From the NCBI RefSeq assembly GCF_900215435.1, contig NZ_OCMY01000001.1:1426001-1490000 (forward strand): a DNA stretch of 64,000 bases, read 5' to 3'. Position numbers and translations under genes: made by a program. Shown here one piece after another: positions 1-9,238 of this stretch. How positions within the stretch are numbered: position 1 is the stretch's first letter; every line of letters begins with the position of its first letter. This DNA comes from Candidatus Pantoea floridensis. Its GTDB lineage: Bacteria > Pseudomonadota > Gammaproteobacteria > Enterobacterales > Enterobacteriaceae. Below the pieces are notes generated by a model. It was given only the letters and a program-made list of their open reading frames with translations. It did no database searches and was not told the DNA's origin.

Positions 1-666
1 GCCGAGATCAATACCGGCGAAGTCGTGGTAGTGTGCGGCCCTTCTGGCTCCGGCAAATCCACGCTGATTCGTACCGTTAATCGCCTTGAGCCAATCGATG
101 ACGGCCAGATCGTGTTTGACGGCATCGATATTCACGGCAGCAGCACGCGCCTCAATCAACTGCGCACGCGCATCGGCTTTGTGTTTCAGAGCTTCAACCT
201 GTTCCCGCATGTTTCCGTGGCCGAGAACATCATGATGTCGCCGATGAAAGTACTCGGCGTGAAGCGCACGGAGGCGCGGCGCCAGGCGGGCGAATTGCTG
301 GAGCGCGTAGGATTATCGCATAAAGCCGATGCCTATCCGGCGCAGCTTTCCGGCGGTCAGCAGCAGCGCGTAGCCATTGCGCGGGCGCTGGCGATGAAAC
401 CACCGGTGATGCTGTTTGATGAACCCACCTCAGCGCTCGATCCGGAAATGGTCGGCGAAGTGTTGTCGGTGATGCGCGGTCTGGCGCAGGAAGGGATGAC
501 GATGATGTGCGTCACCCACGAGATGAATTTTGCACGTGACGTGGCAGACACCATCTGGTTTATGGATCAGGGGCAGATTCTGGAGAAATCGAAGCCGGAG
601 CAGTTTTTCACCCAGCCGCAGCATCCGCGCGCGCAGCGGTTCTTAAGTGATTTGCGAGCGCATTGA
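1..666 (+). CDS. Amino-acid ABC transporter ATP-binding protein (5' end cut off by window)
   Basis: This is the ATPase subunit of a polar-amino-acid (GlnQ/HisP-like) ABC importer, which would sit on the cytoplasmic face of the membrane and power uptake. The reading frame is open from base 1, so the first codons lie outside the window; an internal GTG at base 25 is not a credible start because the in-frame residues before it already belong to the fold. Visible motifs are the Walker A loop GPSGSGKST, the Q-loop region [10 protein letters not shown], the signature [15 protein letters not shown], Walker [13 protein letters not shown] and the H-loop VTHEM. The gene ends with TGA at 664-666, followed by a palindromic repeat. 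Its permease and binding-protein partners are presumably to the left. The family is certain; the substrate cannot be read from the sequence. Confidence 0.93.
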   Translation, partial: AEINTGEVVVVCGPSGSGKSTLIRTVNRLEPIDDGQIVFDGIDIHGSSTRLNQLRTRIGFVFQSFNLFPHVSVAENIMMSPMKVLGVKRTEARRQAGELLERVGLSHKADAYPAQLSGGQQQRVAIARALAMKPPVMLFDEPTSALDPEMVGEVLSVMRGLAQEGMTMMCVTHEMNFARDVADTIWFMDQGQILEKSKPEQFFTQPQHPRAQRFLSDLRAH

Positions 667-685
667 GTTGCTGGTCGGCTTCCTT

Positions 686-709
686 GTAGGGTCGGCATTC
701 ATGCCGACC
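686..709. repeat. Family A palindrome (single copy)
   Basis: A GTAGG leader is followed by a stem GGTCGGCAT / ATGCCGACC with a 2-base centre. It belongs to the palindrome family seen at about ten loci in this window and separates two convergent genes. Confidence 0.8.
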
Positions 710-730
710 TGGTCCATCACCGCACTGGAT

Positions 731-1900
731 TCAACAATCCACCCACACCGCGCCCGCATCGGCAGATTTCACGCACTGCTCCACCCAGCGCACGCCCATC
801 AAGCCAGCATGCGCGCCGGGATACCAGAAGTCCTGCAGGAAAGCCGCATCGCCGCGATCGCTGGCATCCATCGCTAGCGCGAAGCGGCGATAGAGATTTG
901 ACCAGGCCTCAAACAAGCCTTCCGGATGTCCCGCGCCGATACGGTCGTCAGCTAGCGCGCTTTGATGCAGATAACCCATGCCGCGCTCCAGAATCTGCAC
1001 CGGCTCGCCCTGCACTTCATAACGCAGCTGATTCGGCTGTTCGTCCCACCATTCGATACTGGCTTTCTCACCAATCACGCGGACTTTCTGGCCGTGCATC
1101 GAACCGCTATTCACCGCCGACGCCCACATGGTGCCGACCGCGCCGTTATCATACTCCATCATCACGAAGGCATTATCTTCCAGCGGCGCACGGGTTTTGA
1201 CAAAGCTCTGGCGACTGCACAGCAGGCGCTTCACCTGCAAATGCGGCACCATCGTTTCAGCAATAAATAGCGGATGCGTTGCCAAATCGCCCAGCACGTA
1301 GCTTGGCCCGACGAAGCGCGGATCGACGCGCCATTTGGTGCTTTCATTCTGCAGCTCCACCGCTTCGTTATGGAAACCGTGCGCGAACTGCATATTGATG
1401 ATGCGAATCTCACCGAGCAAACCTGCGGCGATCATCTCGCGCGCCTGATGAATCAGCTGATGCCCGGCGTAACCGTAAGTCACACCGATAATTTTCTTCT
1501 TCTCGATGCACAGCTTTTCCAGTTCATCGGCTTCGGCGGCGGTAAAACACAACGGCTTCTCACACACCACATGCAAACCCGCATTTAGCGCCGCACGGCA
1601 GATGCTGAAATGCGTGTTGTTCGGCGTGGCGATCGATACCGCTTCGATGCCGTCCGCGCGCGCCGCCTCAGCCACAAACATCGTTTCATAATCCGCGTAG
1701 CAGCGCATGGCGTCGATGCCCAGCGAGGTGCCAAAGGCGCGGCCGCGTTCGGCGTTGATATCGAAGGCCCCCGCCAGCAGCGTAAAGTTGTTGTCGCGCG
1801 TCGCCGCCGAACGGTGGATGTAACCAATCTGGCTGGTACCGCCGCCGCCCACCATGCCCCAGCGTAGCGAGCGATTCAGAACGTTAATACCGTTGATCAT
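731..1900 (-). CDS. Gfo/Idh/MocA-family oxidoreductase (inositol-dehydrogenase-like)
   Basis: This predicted NAD(P)-dependent sugar or polyol dehydrogenase is about 389 residues. The N-terminal Rossmann fold shows GMVGGGGTSQIGYIHR, and the family's EKP motif appears as VVCEKPLCF, whose lysine is normally catalytic. I chose the ATG at 1898-1900 because a GAGGAG ribosome site stands just upstream; a longer in-frame extension to 2059 would run through the neighbouring gene and lacks family similarity. The gene lies 10 bp after the TIM-barrel gene on the same strand, so the two are almost certainly co-transcribed. The substrate is unknown; the neighbouring isomerase and the LacI regulator suggest an inositol or related polyol. 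It has no obvious defect. Confidence 0.85.
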   Translation of the reverse strand: MINGINVLNRSLRWGMVGGGGTSQIGYIHRSAATRDNNFTLLAGAFDINAERGRAFGTSLGIDAMRCYADYETMFVAEAARADGIEAVSIATPNNTHFSICRAALNAGLHVVCEKPLCFTAAEADELEKLCIEKKKIIGVTYGYAGHQLIHQAREMIAAGLLGEIRIINMQFAHGFHNEAVELQNESTKWRVDPRFVGPSYVLGDLATHPLFIAETMVPHLQVKRLLCSRQSFVKTRAPLEDNAFVMMEYDNGAVGTMWASAVNSGSMHGQKVRVIGEKASIEWWDEQPNQLRYEVQGEPVQILERGMGYLHQSALADDRIGAGHPEGLFEAWSNLYRRFALAMDASDRGDAAFLQDFWYPGAHAGLMGVRWVEQCVKSADAGAVWVDC

Positions 1901-1910
1901 GCTGATCTCC

Positions 1911-2834
1911 TCAGAATCCAATCGATTGCAAATAGTGCAGGCTGGCGGTGACGTCGCGCAGGCTGGTCTCGGCATCTCGCGGATCGCGCTCCTGTTCGAT
2001 GGTGATCCAGCCCTGATAATGGCGCGCTGCGAGGAAAGCGCGCACCGCTGGATAATCAATTGCCCCTTTGCCTATCGGGCACATGACGCCTTCCGCGCAG
2101 GCGGCAAAGAAATCCACGCCGCGCGCAATCACGTCGCGCCATACCGCGTCGTTGACGTCTTTAAAGTGCAGGTAATCAATGCGATGCCAGTAGCGGCTGA
2201 GGTAGGGAATGGGATCCATGCCGGAGTAGTACAAATGACCAGTGTCGAGGCACAAACCGGCCACGTCGTGCGGGATGTCCTCCACCAGCTGCTGCAGCTC
2301 GTCGGCAAACTCAATGCAACCACCGGCATGCGGGTGGATGACCGCGCGCACACCATATTCGTTCCAGGCGATCTGGCTCAGCGAAGTGATGTGCTGCATC
2401 ATGCGCTGCCAGTCAGCGTTTGACAGGCGCGGCGCTTTATCAGACTGACCGGCGTATTTAGCGCGTTCTGGATTGCCGAAGTCGATAATCACCAGATAAG
2501 GCGCAGGTATGTTGTCGGCGTGAATTTTGCTGGCGGTGGGCACCAGCGACAGGTTACGGCAAATGTTGTGCGTCAGTTCAACCATCGCCGGGAAATTGGC
2601 TTCACTCACCAAATCATCAAAAAGGGTGCCCGCCACCAGCGACAGATCGTGCGCTTCCAGCTGCTGACGCAGCTCGGCAGGATCCACCGGCAGATAGCTC
2701 CACGGTCCCAGCTCAATGCTTTTATAACCGGCCTGCGACGCTTCACTCAGCACTTTCTGCCACGGCGGCAGGAAAGGGTTGTTCGGATCATCAACGCCCC
2801 AGCTACAGGGCGCGTTAGCAATATGAATAGACAT
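1911..2834 (-). CDS. Sugar phosphate isomerase/epimerase (IolE-like TIM barrel)
   Basis: This is a 307-residue enzyme of the xylose-isomerase-like TIM-barrel (AP endonuclease 2) superfamily, which includes inosose dehydratases and sugar epimerases. Conserved segments that usually carry the metal ligands are visible: KSIELGPWSYLP, VIHPHAGGCIE, LCLDTGHLYYSG, LHFKDV and the final ITIEQERDP. The start at 2832-2834 follows an AAGGA site and gives MSIHIANAPCSWG, typical of the family; an upstream extension to 2864 is rejected. It is the first gene of a two-gene operon with the Gfo/Idh dehydrogenase. Together they could convert a cyclic polyol through a keto intermediate. The exact reaction is inference. 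Confidence 0.85.
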   Translation of the reverse strand: MSIHIANAPCSWGVDDPNNPFLPPWQKVLSEASQAGYKSIELGPWSYLPVDPAELRQQLEAHDLSLVAGTLFDDLVSEANFPAMVELTHNICRNLSLVPTASKIHADNIPAPYLVIIDFGNPERAKYAGQSDKAPRLSNADWQRMMQHITSLSQIAWNEYGVRAVIHPHAGGCIEFADELQQLVEDIPHDVAGLCLDTGHLYYSGMDPIPYLSRYWHRIDYLHFKDVNDAVWRDVIARGVDFFAACAEGVMCPIGKGAIDYPAVRAFLAARHYQGWITIEQERDPRDAETSLRDVTASLHYLQSIGF

Positions 2835-2945
2835 GATCGTTCCTTGCGGTAGTGGATGGCGCAAGTATCAAATAAATATTTCATCACCAACAACCGTGAA
2901 ACATTCATTTTTTGATAGCGATCATACTATTTCGCATCATTAAAA

Positions 2946-2962
2946 TGATAGAAAAAATATCA
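2946..2962. promoter_or_regulatory. Candidate operator TGATA-N7-TATCA
   Basis: An inverted pair TGATA/TATCA sits in the AT-rich gap before the isomerase operon. Similar pairs occur in the gap on the other side of the LacI-family gene, so this may be its binding site. The match is short and the region is AT-rich, so chance is possible. Confidence 0.3.
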
Positions 2963-2981
2963 AAGTCAGCAATGGCGAGGT

Positions 2982-4010
2982 TTACAGGTTTTCACGCGTG
3001 ATAATATCGAACGGCAGGGTGATTTGTGTGAAATGCTCGCCAGGTGCAGCATGATGCTGCTGCACCATTTGCGTCAGGCGCGCCACCATCTCATCGATAC
3101 GATTGCGGATCATTACCGTGATGGTCCCGTCAATCAGCGCCAGCTCGCCCTCCTGCACCGGACCATGGCAGATCAACGCCACCTTGCGCTGTGGCTGCTG
3201 ACGCAGCGCGTGAATGACGCCTTCAATGCCACCACAGGGTGCAAAAATCAGCGCTAAATCAGGGTTGTCATCGAGTAACTGACGCGTTGCCTGGTAGCCA
3301 CCATCAATGGTTTCATTGGTTTTCAGCGGCTCCAGCACGCGTCGGGTGCTGTCCTGCTCACGCAGATAGGATCGGAAGCCGATTTCATTGGTTTCCTGGC
3401 AGATAAAGCGATGATCGCCCACCAGCACGCCCACCGAGCCAGGCTGGTGCAACAGATGCGATGCCACCCAGCCGGCAGTGCGGCCAGCTTTCTGATTATC
3501 CAAACCGATATAACCGGCGTGGCCGCACGGCGAGAAGTTGGAAAACAGCGCATAAACGCGCACTCCCTGGCGCGACACGGTTTCAATCGCGTGGCGAATC
3601 AGCGGGTGGTCCAGCGCCACGACACCAATGGCATCCACCTGCTCAGCCAGCGCGTACAGCGACGCCACGACAGCCTCAACATCATGAATATCATGCCAGG
3701 CAAACAGCGGTTCGCTGCCGGCTGGATGAAAGAGTTGTGTCTGCTGCCGCAGCGCATCGGTGAGCGAATGATAGAACGAGTAGGATTTTGCTAGCAGGAT
3801 GAACCCCATGCGCAGCGTCACGCTGGATGCAGGCAGTGCCTCCTGCAGCAGCGGCGCATGGCCGATGCGGTAACCAAGGCGACTGGCCGCTTCCAGTACT
3901 TTCTGCTCGGTGGCAGGACGCACCGGCGCGCGCCGGTTTAATACGCGATCAACCGTTGCCACCCCCACGCCTGCGGCGGCGGCGATGACGTTCAGAGTGA
4001 TTTTACTCAT
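2982..4010 (-). CDS. LacI-family transcriptional regulator
   Basis: This 342-residue regulator has the LacI N-terminal helix-turn-helix (ITLNVIAAAAGVGVATVDRVLNRR, residues 4-27) followed by the hinge and a periplasmic-binding-protein-like effector domain (for example GYIGLDNQKAGRTAGW and VGVLVGDHRF). Such proteins usually repress a nearby catabolic operon until the substrate binds. It lies between the isomerase/dehydrogenase operon and the divergent iolH-like gene, so those are its likely targets. The ATG at 4008-4010 places the helix-turn-helix at the very N-terminus as expected. The effector is unknown, and an inositol or similar polyol is inferred from context only. Confidence 0.9.
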   Translation of the reverse strand: MSKITLNVIAAAAGVGVATVDRVLNRRAPVRPATEQKVLEAASRLGYRIGHAPLLQEALPASSVTLRMGFILLAKSYSFYHSLTDALRQQTQLFHPAGSEPLFAWHDIHDVEAVVASLYALAEQVDAIGVVALDHPLIRHAIETVSRQGVRVYALFSNFSPCGHAGYIGLDNQKAGRTAGWVASHLLHQPGSVGVLVGDHRFICQETNEIGFRSYLREQDSTRRVLEPLKTNETIDGGYQATRQLLDDNPDLALIFAPCGGIEGVIHALRQQPQRKVALICHGPVQEGELALIDGTITVMIRNRIDEMVARLTQMVQQHHAAPGEHFTQITLPFDIITRENL

Positions 4011-4031
4011 TCAGCGATTCCCATAGAAAAA

Positions 4032-4186
4032 TGATAATAAACTATCAAAAATAATGCCTTTATTTCTCGAAAATCACCAATACATTGCTCATCTCATCAG
4101 TGAAAAATTTCATTACTTGATACTTTCTCTCTCATTATTTTGATCGTTCTCGCAAATATAAAACTGATAATTTCATTTCAATATCA
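4032..4186. promoter_or_regulatory. Divergent promoter gap with repeated TGATA/TATCA motifs
   Basis: The 259-bp AT-rich gap between the lacI-type gene and the iolH-like gene holds an inverted pair TGATA-N6-TATCA at 4032-4047, a wider one (12-base gap) at 4165-4186, and a fused TGATATCA near 4203. They are candidate operators for the adjacent LacI-type regulator. No convincing sigma-70 boxes were fixed. Confidence 0.3.
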
Positions 4187-4269
4187 TTAAGAATGAATTT
4201 TTGATATCAGTTTTCTTAAGAACCACTACTCAGCATATGCGGTGCGCTATTAACGCTCAGGAGAAGAGA

Positions 4270-5163
4270 ATGAAAATCGCTTTTGATGTGGATGTAATCC
4301 GAGATCTTGGCATCACGCGCATGGTGCATCAGGTGGCTGAATGGGGTTACAAGTACATCGAGCAGTCGCCGCATCCACAGATCAATCCGTTCTATAAACA
4401 TCCGAAAGCCAGCCGTGAAATCATGCGCGAATACAAAAATGCGCTAAACGCCACCGGGCTGGAAATCTCTTCGTTCATTACCGTTTATCGCTGGTCTGGT
4501 CCGGATGAACTGCGGCGTCAGGCTGCGGTGAAGAACTGGAAACGCATGATCGAGATTGCCGTGGAAATGAACGTGCAGGTCATCAACACCGAGCTTTCCG
4601 GTAATCCGAACGAGCCCGAAATATGTGAAGAGATGTTTTATCGCTCGATGGAAGAACTGTTACCGATCTTCGAACGTGAGGGTATCCGCGTCGAAATTCA
4701 GGCACATCCGTGGGATTTCTGCGAGCACAGTAACGAAACCGCCGACATCGTGAAGTCGTTCCGAAGCGAGAACGTGAAGTATATCTACAGCGCACCACAC
4801 ACCTTCTATTACGACAAAGGCGTCGGCGATGTGAAAAATATGCTGCATTACGCCGGAGACGATCTGTCGCATATGCTAATTGCCGATACCATGAACCATA
4901 CCAAACACTGCCGCTACATTGTTAACCCGCCGGGCGTAGATGCCACTATCCACCAGCACGTGGCAGTTGGGGAAGGTGAAGTGAATTTCGATGCGCTGTT
5001 TGAAGCACTGCGCGAGATGAATTTTGCCCATCGCACGTTCAAGGTTGGCGGCGAGTCGATTATCTCTGCGGCGCTGTTCGGTTATCCGGAAAAGATGAAG
5101 TATCAGGCAGTTGAAACGCGCGAGCTGATCGAGCGTGAGCTGCTGGGAAATGAAGGAGCTTAA
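4270..5163 (+). CDS. iolH: IolH-like sugar phosphate isomerase/epimerase
   Basis: This is a 297-residue TIM-barrel protein that strongly resembles IolH of inositol-utilisation operons as I remember that family: MKIAFDVDVIRDLGIT at the start, then SPHPQINPFYKHPKAS, VEIQAHPWDF, ADTMNHTKHCRYIVNPPG and the end GGESIISAALFGYPEKMK. The biochemical role of IolH is poorly defined, and it is often called a putative epimerase or isomerase. The ATG at 4270 has an AGGAGA site six bases upstream; the longer open frame from 4201 is not needed. It is transcribed divergently from the lacI-type gene and stands alone. Its presence is the best clue that this cluster handles inositol or a derivative. Confidence 0.8.
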   Translation: MKIAFDVDVIRDLGITRMVHQVAEWGYKYIEQSPHPQINPFYKHPKASREIMREYKNALNATGLEISSFITVYRWSGPDELRRQAAVKNWKRMIEIAVEMNVQVINTELSGNPNEPEICEEMFYRSMEELLPIFEREGIRVEIQAHPWDFCEHSNETADIVKSFRSENVKYIYSAPHTFYYDKGVGDVKNMLHYAGDDLSHMLIADTMNHTKHCRYIVNPPGVDATIHQHVAVGEGEVNFDALFEALREMNFAHRTFKVGGESIISAALFGYPEKMKYQAVETRELIERELLGNEGA

Positions 5164-5313
5164 GGTCGGCAATGTCGAGCTTATGCTGTTTATGCAAGAG
5201 AACTTTACATAATCCGACTTTGCGTCTTACCGCCAGCGCGGTTAAATCGCCTGTATTACTGGCTGCTACACTCAGTAGCAGCAAAAATACAAACACAACA
5301 AGGCGAAACCATT

Positions 5314-6195
5314 ATGTCGGAACATCAGTATCAGCCCGCGAAAGTCTGGACCTGGGACCCGGAAGCCAAAGGTAACGGCGCGAAAACCAACCGTCCAACC
5401 GCCGGGCCGACGCATGAGAAAAACCTGCCAGTTGGCAAACATCCGCTGCAGCTTTACTCGCTCGGCACGCCAAACGGCCAGAAAATTACCATCCTGCTGG
5501 AAGAGCTGCTGGCGGTTGGGGCGAAAGACGCCGAGTACGATGCCTGGCTGATTCGTATCGGCGATGGCGATCAGTTCTCCAGCGGTTTTGTTGATGTGAA
5601 CCCGAACTCAAAAATTCCGGCGCTCAGCGATCACTCGGTTACCCCGCCGCAGCGCGTGTTTGAATCGGGCAACATTCTGCTCTATCTGGCAGAGAAATTT
5701 GGCCACTTCCTGCCGACCTCGCTGGCAGGACGCACGGAAACGCTCAACTGGCTGTTCTGGCTGCAAGGTTCTGCCCCTTACCTTGGCGGTGGCTTCGGTC
5801 ACTTCTATCACTACGCGCCGGAAAAAATCGAATACGCTATTAACCGCTTCACGCTGGAAGCCAAGCGTCAGCTTGACGTACTGGATCGCCAGCTGGCGGA
5901 TAATCGCTTCCTCGCCGGTGACGAATACACCATCGCCGACATCGCCACCTGGCCGTGGTACGGCAATTTGGTACTGAATAATCAGTATGGCGGCAGCGAA
6001 TTCCTGGATGCGCAGTCGTATAAAAACGTGGTGCGTTGGGCGAAAGAGATTGCCGAGCGTCCGGCGGTGATTCGGGGTCGTAAAGTAAATCGTGCGTTTG
6101 GCGCCGAGCCGCAGGATCAGCTGCTGGAACGTCACGATGCCGCTGATTTTGATAACAACACGGAAGACAAACGTCAGGCGCGAGGTGAGAAATAA
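5314..6195 (+). CDS. yghU: Glutathione-dependent disulfide-bond oxidoreductase YghU
   Basis: This 293-residue cytoplasmic protein of the glutathione-S-transferase superfamily closely matches E. coli YghU throughout, for example YQPAKVWTWD at the start, LPVGKHPLQLYSLGTPNGQK, WLIRIGDGDQFSSGFV and the end HDAADFDNNTEDKRQ. Family knowledge says YghU-type enzymes bind two glutathiones and reduce disulfides. The N-terminal thioredoxin-like domain spans roughly residues 45-130 and the helical C-terminal domain follows. Its TAA overlaps the ATG of the next gene (TAATG), indicating translational coupling. The 5' leader contains an inverted repeat (GCTGCTA near 5263 and TAGCAGC near 5278) of unknown role. 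Confidence 0.95.
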   Translation: MSEHQYQPAKVWTWDPEAKGNGAKTNRPTAGPTHEKNLPVGKHPLQLYSLGTPNGQKITILLEELLAVGAKDAEYDAWLIRIGDGDQFSSGFVDVNPNSKIPALSDHSVTPPQRVFESGNILLYLAEKFGHFLPTSLAGRTETLNWLFWLQGSAPYLGGGFGHFYHYAPEKIEYAINRFTLEAKRQLDVLDRQLADNRFLAGDEYTIADIATWPWYGNLVLNNQYGGSEFLDAQSYKNVVRWAKEIAERPAVIRGRKVNRAFGAEPQDQLLERHDAADFDNNTEDKRQARGEK

Positions 6196-6485
6196 TGGCG
6201 GCTTATGTGGTGTTTATTAAGGATGAAACCTTAGACAAAGACGAGCTGGCAACTTACGCAGAAAAAGCAGGCCAGGCGCGTGGCGACCACCCCATTACCC
6301 CACTGGCTTTTTACGGTGCGCTGGAAACGCTGGAAGGCCCACAAGCCGAAGGCGTGGTCGTGCTGCAGTTCCCGGACGCTGAGGCGGCGAAGGGCTGGTA
6401 TTACAGCCCGGCGTATCAGGAAGCCAAAGCGCATCGTCTCAAAGGCGCGAAGTACCGCGTATTGCTGGTTAACGGCGTGGAATAA
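6195..6485 (+). CDS. DUF1330-family small protein
   Basis: This 96-residue cytoplasmic protein has a ferredoxin-like dimeric alpha/beta-barrel profile typical of DUF1330 (MAAYVVFIKDETLD at the start, EGVVVLQFPDAEAAKGWYYS and AYQEAKAHRLKGA later). The function of the family is unknown. Its start codon overlaps the yghU stop, so the two are made together. An accessory role in detoxification or redox repair with YghU is possible but unproven. A paired palindromic repeat follows. Confidence 0.85.
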   Translation: MAAYVVFIKDETLDKDELATYAEKAGQARGDHPITPLAFYGALETLEGPQAEGVVVLQFPDAEAAKGWYYSPAYQEAKAHRLKGAKYRVLLVNGVE

Positions 6486-6510
6486 CGCGCAATGGTGCGG
6501 TAATTGGCCA

Positions 6511-6564
6511 GGTCGGCATGAATGCCGACCCTACAAGCCCGTAAGGTCGCCATTCATGGCGACC
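6511..6564. repeat. Family A palindrome pair
   Basis: Two elements face each other: one ending in CCTAC with stem GGTCGGCAT/ATGCCGACC, and one starting GTAAG with stem GGTCGCCAT/ATGGCGACC. The pair lies between convergent genes, in the arrangement of a bacterial interspersed mosaic element. Confidence 0.8.
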
Positions 6565-6575
6565 TCGCTTCCAAC

Positions 6576-8027
6576 TTATCCCAACCTGAATAACGCAATC
6601 GCCTGCTTAAGCGCATTCGCCTGCTGCTGTTGCTGCTGCGCCACCTGCAGTGTTTCAGCCACGTGCTGCACGTTATGATGCACACTGTGATCGATACTAT
6701 TAATGCTCTGCTGAATCTGCTCAATACTCAGATTCTGCTGCTCACTCATCTCCGACAGCTCCGTCACCAGCTGCGATAATCCGCTAATACTGCTATGAAT
6801 CTCGCGCATGGTTTGCGCCGCGTGTTCCACCTGCACGCTGCCATGCTCGGTGCTGATAGCACTGGCATCCATCAGCTGACGAATTTCCCGCGCCGCACTC
6901 TCGCTGCGCATCGCCAGATTGCGCACTTCACTGGCGACCACGGCAAAACCGCGCCCCTGATTACCGGCACGCGCCGCTTCCACCGAGGCATTTAGCGACA
7001 GGATATTGGTTTGAAATGCGATACCGTCGATCAGCTCCAGAATGATTTTCACTCGCCTCGACTCTTCGCTAATTTTTTCCATCGAGCGCATCGCCGACTG
7101 AATATTCTCCTCGCCGCGCGTGGCAACGGCGCGGGTCTCACCTGCCAGTTGGCGTGCGCTCTGCGCTTTGTCACGGGTTAAGCTGGCGGCGATGCTGATT
7201 TCGGTCATCGCGCTGGCTGCCACCTCCAGCGCCTGCGCCTGTTCATCCGTACGCGTAGAGAGCGCGGCGTTACGCGCAAGAATGCTATCGGACTCGGTTA
7301 GCAGCAGAGCAACGCCATCGCTAACCTGATGTAACGTGCCGTGCATGGTGCCGAGCGTGGTGCTGAAGGTGCGGGCAAAGGGCGTCGCGCTCTGCTGAGT
7401 ATCGGCGCGCAATGTAAGATATCCGGCTTGCTGATTGATCTGTGCCGCCAGCTCAGCCACTTCGCTGGCAGAGCGCGCATCGGCCGCCATCTGGCGCGCA
7501 ATCACCAGCAGCATGGCCGTTTGCGCCACCACAAACAGCGCGTGGAATAGCACCATATCCCAGCCAGGATGATGGAACACCACCACGCCAAACAGGTTAT
7601 TTTCTTGCAGATAATTGAACAAGATGTGATGCGTCGCCGCCGCGGCCGCGCCCATCAGTATCGGACGAATATCGCGCCATGCTAACAGCGCCGACATCAG
7701 CACAAACACCGAAAAATGGTATTCAGTCTCGCCAGCGCCGAGTTGAATCAGCAAACCCGCCCAGCCAATTAACAGCGTGGACAAAACCAAACGCGAAAAC
7801 AGCGTGCCGCGCAGTGCGGTACCAATAAAGGTTGCCAACAGCGCCAGCACCACACCGCCAATCAGCGCCACCAGAAGGTTGTCATTGAGCCAGCCAACGC
7901 CGATCGCCATTGGCCACAGTGCCCAGCTGAGGATTACCGCCAGACGATCAGCCCGCTGTGCGATACGCTTGAGCGAAACCATTTCTACCGGCACGGCGTC
8001 CGGGCCTGACAAGGGCGTTGCGATCAT
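6576..8027 (-). CDS. Methyl-accepting chemotaxis protein with multi-helix membrane sensor
   Basis: This chemoreceptor is about 483 residues. The N-terminal ~190 residues hold about six hydrophobic helices with little periplasmic sequence, so it probably senses in or at the membrane. No clear HAMP domain was seen. The C-terminal signalling domain carries the conserved hairpin tip [40 protein letters not shown] (positions about 7030-6910) that contacts CheA/CheW. The ATG at 8025-8027 has a weak ribosome site; a GTG at 8070-8072 in the same frame is an alternative and would add 15 residues. A flagellar sigma-28 promoter lies upstream. The ligand is unknown. A glutamine-rich stretch occurs near the C-terminus. 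Confidence 0.88.
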   Translation of the reverse strand: MIATPLSGPDAVPVEMVSLKRIAQRADRLAVILSWALWPMAIGVGWLNDNLLVALIGGVVLALLATFIGTALRGTLFSRLVLSTLLIGWAGLLIQLGAGETEYHFSVFVLMSALLAWRDIRPILMGAAAAATHHILFNYLQENNLFGVVVFHHPGWDMVLFHALFVVAQTAMLLVIARQMAADARSASEVAELAAQINQQAGYLTLRADTQQSATPFARTFSTTLGTMHGTLHQVSDGVALLLTESDSILARNAALSTRTDEQAQALEVAASAMTEISIAASLTRDKAQSARQLAGETRAVATRGEENIQSAMRSMEKISEESRRVKIILELIDGIAFQTNILSLNASVEAARAGNQGRGFAVVASEVRNLAMRSESAAREIRQLMDASAISTEHGSVQVEHAAQTMREIHSSISGLSQLVTELSEMSEQQNLSIEQIQQSINSIDHSVHHNVQHVAETLQVAQQQQQQANALKQAIALFRLG

Positions 8028-8101
8028 GGCAATTTTCCACACCAGAAGTTGATCAAAGAGCCCCAAACGCACGGGGCAAAGCGCACGGATTCAGTGAAAA
8101 A

Positions 8102-8128
8102 TTATCGGCGTGGGAAAATGAAAGTTTA
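8102..8128 (-). promoter_or_regulatory. Sigma-28 (FliA) promoter of the chemoreceptor gene
   Basis: Read on the minus strand, TAAACTTT is followed by 11 bases and then GCCGATAA. The consensus for flagellar class 3 promoters is TAAAGTTT-N11-GCCGATAA, so only one base differs and the spacing is exact. Transcription would start near 8095, upstream of either possible start codon. Confidence 0.85.
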
Positions 8129-8268
8129 GCTTTTGTAATAGCTTATATGTGGCGATGTGATGATTGTCACGCTGGCCGAGGGAAACGAATTCATTCGCAG
8201 CGTGGAAGAAAGCTAGTGTACTATTTGTAATGGATGCACCTCGATACGGTAACGGAAAGAGACTTATT

Positions 8269-9195
8269 ATGGATTCACCTTACACGCTTAGCGTTCTGGT
8301 TACGGCGCATAACTGCGAAAAATTTATTACCGAGACGTTAAACAGTTTAAAAAATGCCTGTACTGGCGTTGAAGAGCAGATTGAAATTGTTTTGGTGAAT
8401 GACTCTTCTTCGGATAATACCAGCGAGATGCTGCATGCATTTGCCGCTTCATGTAGCCATGTAAAAATCGTTGACGTGATGTTCCGTAATATTGGCAAAG
8501 TCAGGAATTTCGCTGTCAGCCAAGCCAGCGGTCAATATATCACCATGCTCGATGGTGACGACCAGCTATTGCAAAATTCGTTTTCTGATATTGTGCATTT
8601 TTTGCAGGTAGAGCAACCGGATATTCTTCTCACTCCCCTTAATGAGGTGTATGCGGGTAAATCAACACCTCAACAGTGGCAGGGTTTGAAAACCACCGCG
8701 CTGACGCAACATCAGGTGATTGAAAAATTCCTCATCCACCGAGAAATTCAAGCCCACTTTATTGGGCAATACATAAAAAAATCGCTGTTTGCGGACCATC
8801 ATTTCCCCGATTTCACCTGCTATGAGGATGCGTATTTATTCCCATCGATCCTCAAAGCTAGCCATAAAATATTTTTTGCTGCACAAGGCCCTTACCTTTA
8901 CTTTAAAAGAGGACAGAGCCTGTCCAGCGCGCTTGATGCGCATAAAATATCCATGCTCATTAAAGCGACACAGCAAATGGATGCTGTACTGGGAGAGCGC
9001 TATCGCAATCTGCTCTCATGCCACTGGATTAATCTGGCACATAAGTTTTATCCATTGATTAGCGATGAACATGAGCAAGGCGTGGTGAAAAAGGCAATAG
9101 ACCAAATACCTGTCGTTTCATTTATGGCTGATGTAAAAGTGAGATTTAGCCTCAAGAAAAAGTTTCTTAAAATGAAGTTACGTGGAATTTCCTGA
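8269..9195 (+). CDS. Family 2 glycosyltransferase
   Basis: This 308-residue GT-A fold enzyme would transfer a sugar from a nucleotide sugar to a lipid or polysaccharide acceptor on the inner face of the membrane. The N-terminus LSVLVTAHNCEKFITETLNSL and the nucleotide-binding VLVNDSSSDNTSEM are typical of GT2, and DGDD (about residue 89) is the metal-binding DxD motif. The acceptor loop region YEDAYLFPSIL is also typical. The ATG at 8269 follows GGAAAGAGA. The gene and its two neighbours are AT-rich compared with the rest of the window, suggesting foreign origin. Donor and acceptor cannot be assigned. Confidence 0.88.
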   Translation: MDSPYTLSVLVTAHNCEKFITETLNSLKNACTGVEEQIEIVLVNDSSSDNTSEMLHAFAASCSHVKIVDVMFRNIGKVRNFAVSQASGQYITMLDGDDQLLQNSFSDIVHFLQVEQPDILLTPLNEVYAGKSTPQQWQGLKTTALTQHQVIEKFLIHREIQAHFIGQYIKKSLFADHHFPDFTCYEDAYLFPSILKASHKIFFAAQGPYLYFKRGQSLSSALDAHKISMLIKATQQMDAVLGERYRNLLSCHWINLAHKFYPLISDEHEQGVVKKAIDQIPVVSFMADVKVRFSLKKKFLKMKLRGIS

Positions 9196-9238
9196 AATTA
9201 CTGATAATAATCAGAACGTAATCATCGATTTTGCAAAG

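Noticed and set aside
1901..2059. N-terminal extension of the first Gfo/Idh dehydrogenase
   Set aside because: It runs into the neighbouring gene in another frame; the ATG at 1900 has a good ribosome site and starts right at the family's conserved N-terminus.
5263..5284. Terminator after the iolH-like gene
   Set aside because: The inverted repeat has A residues, not T, after it on the plus strand, so it is not a plus-strand terminator.
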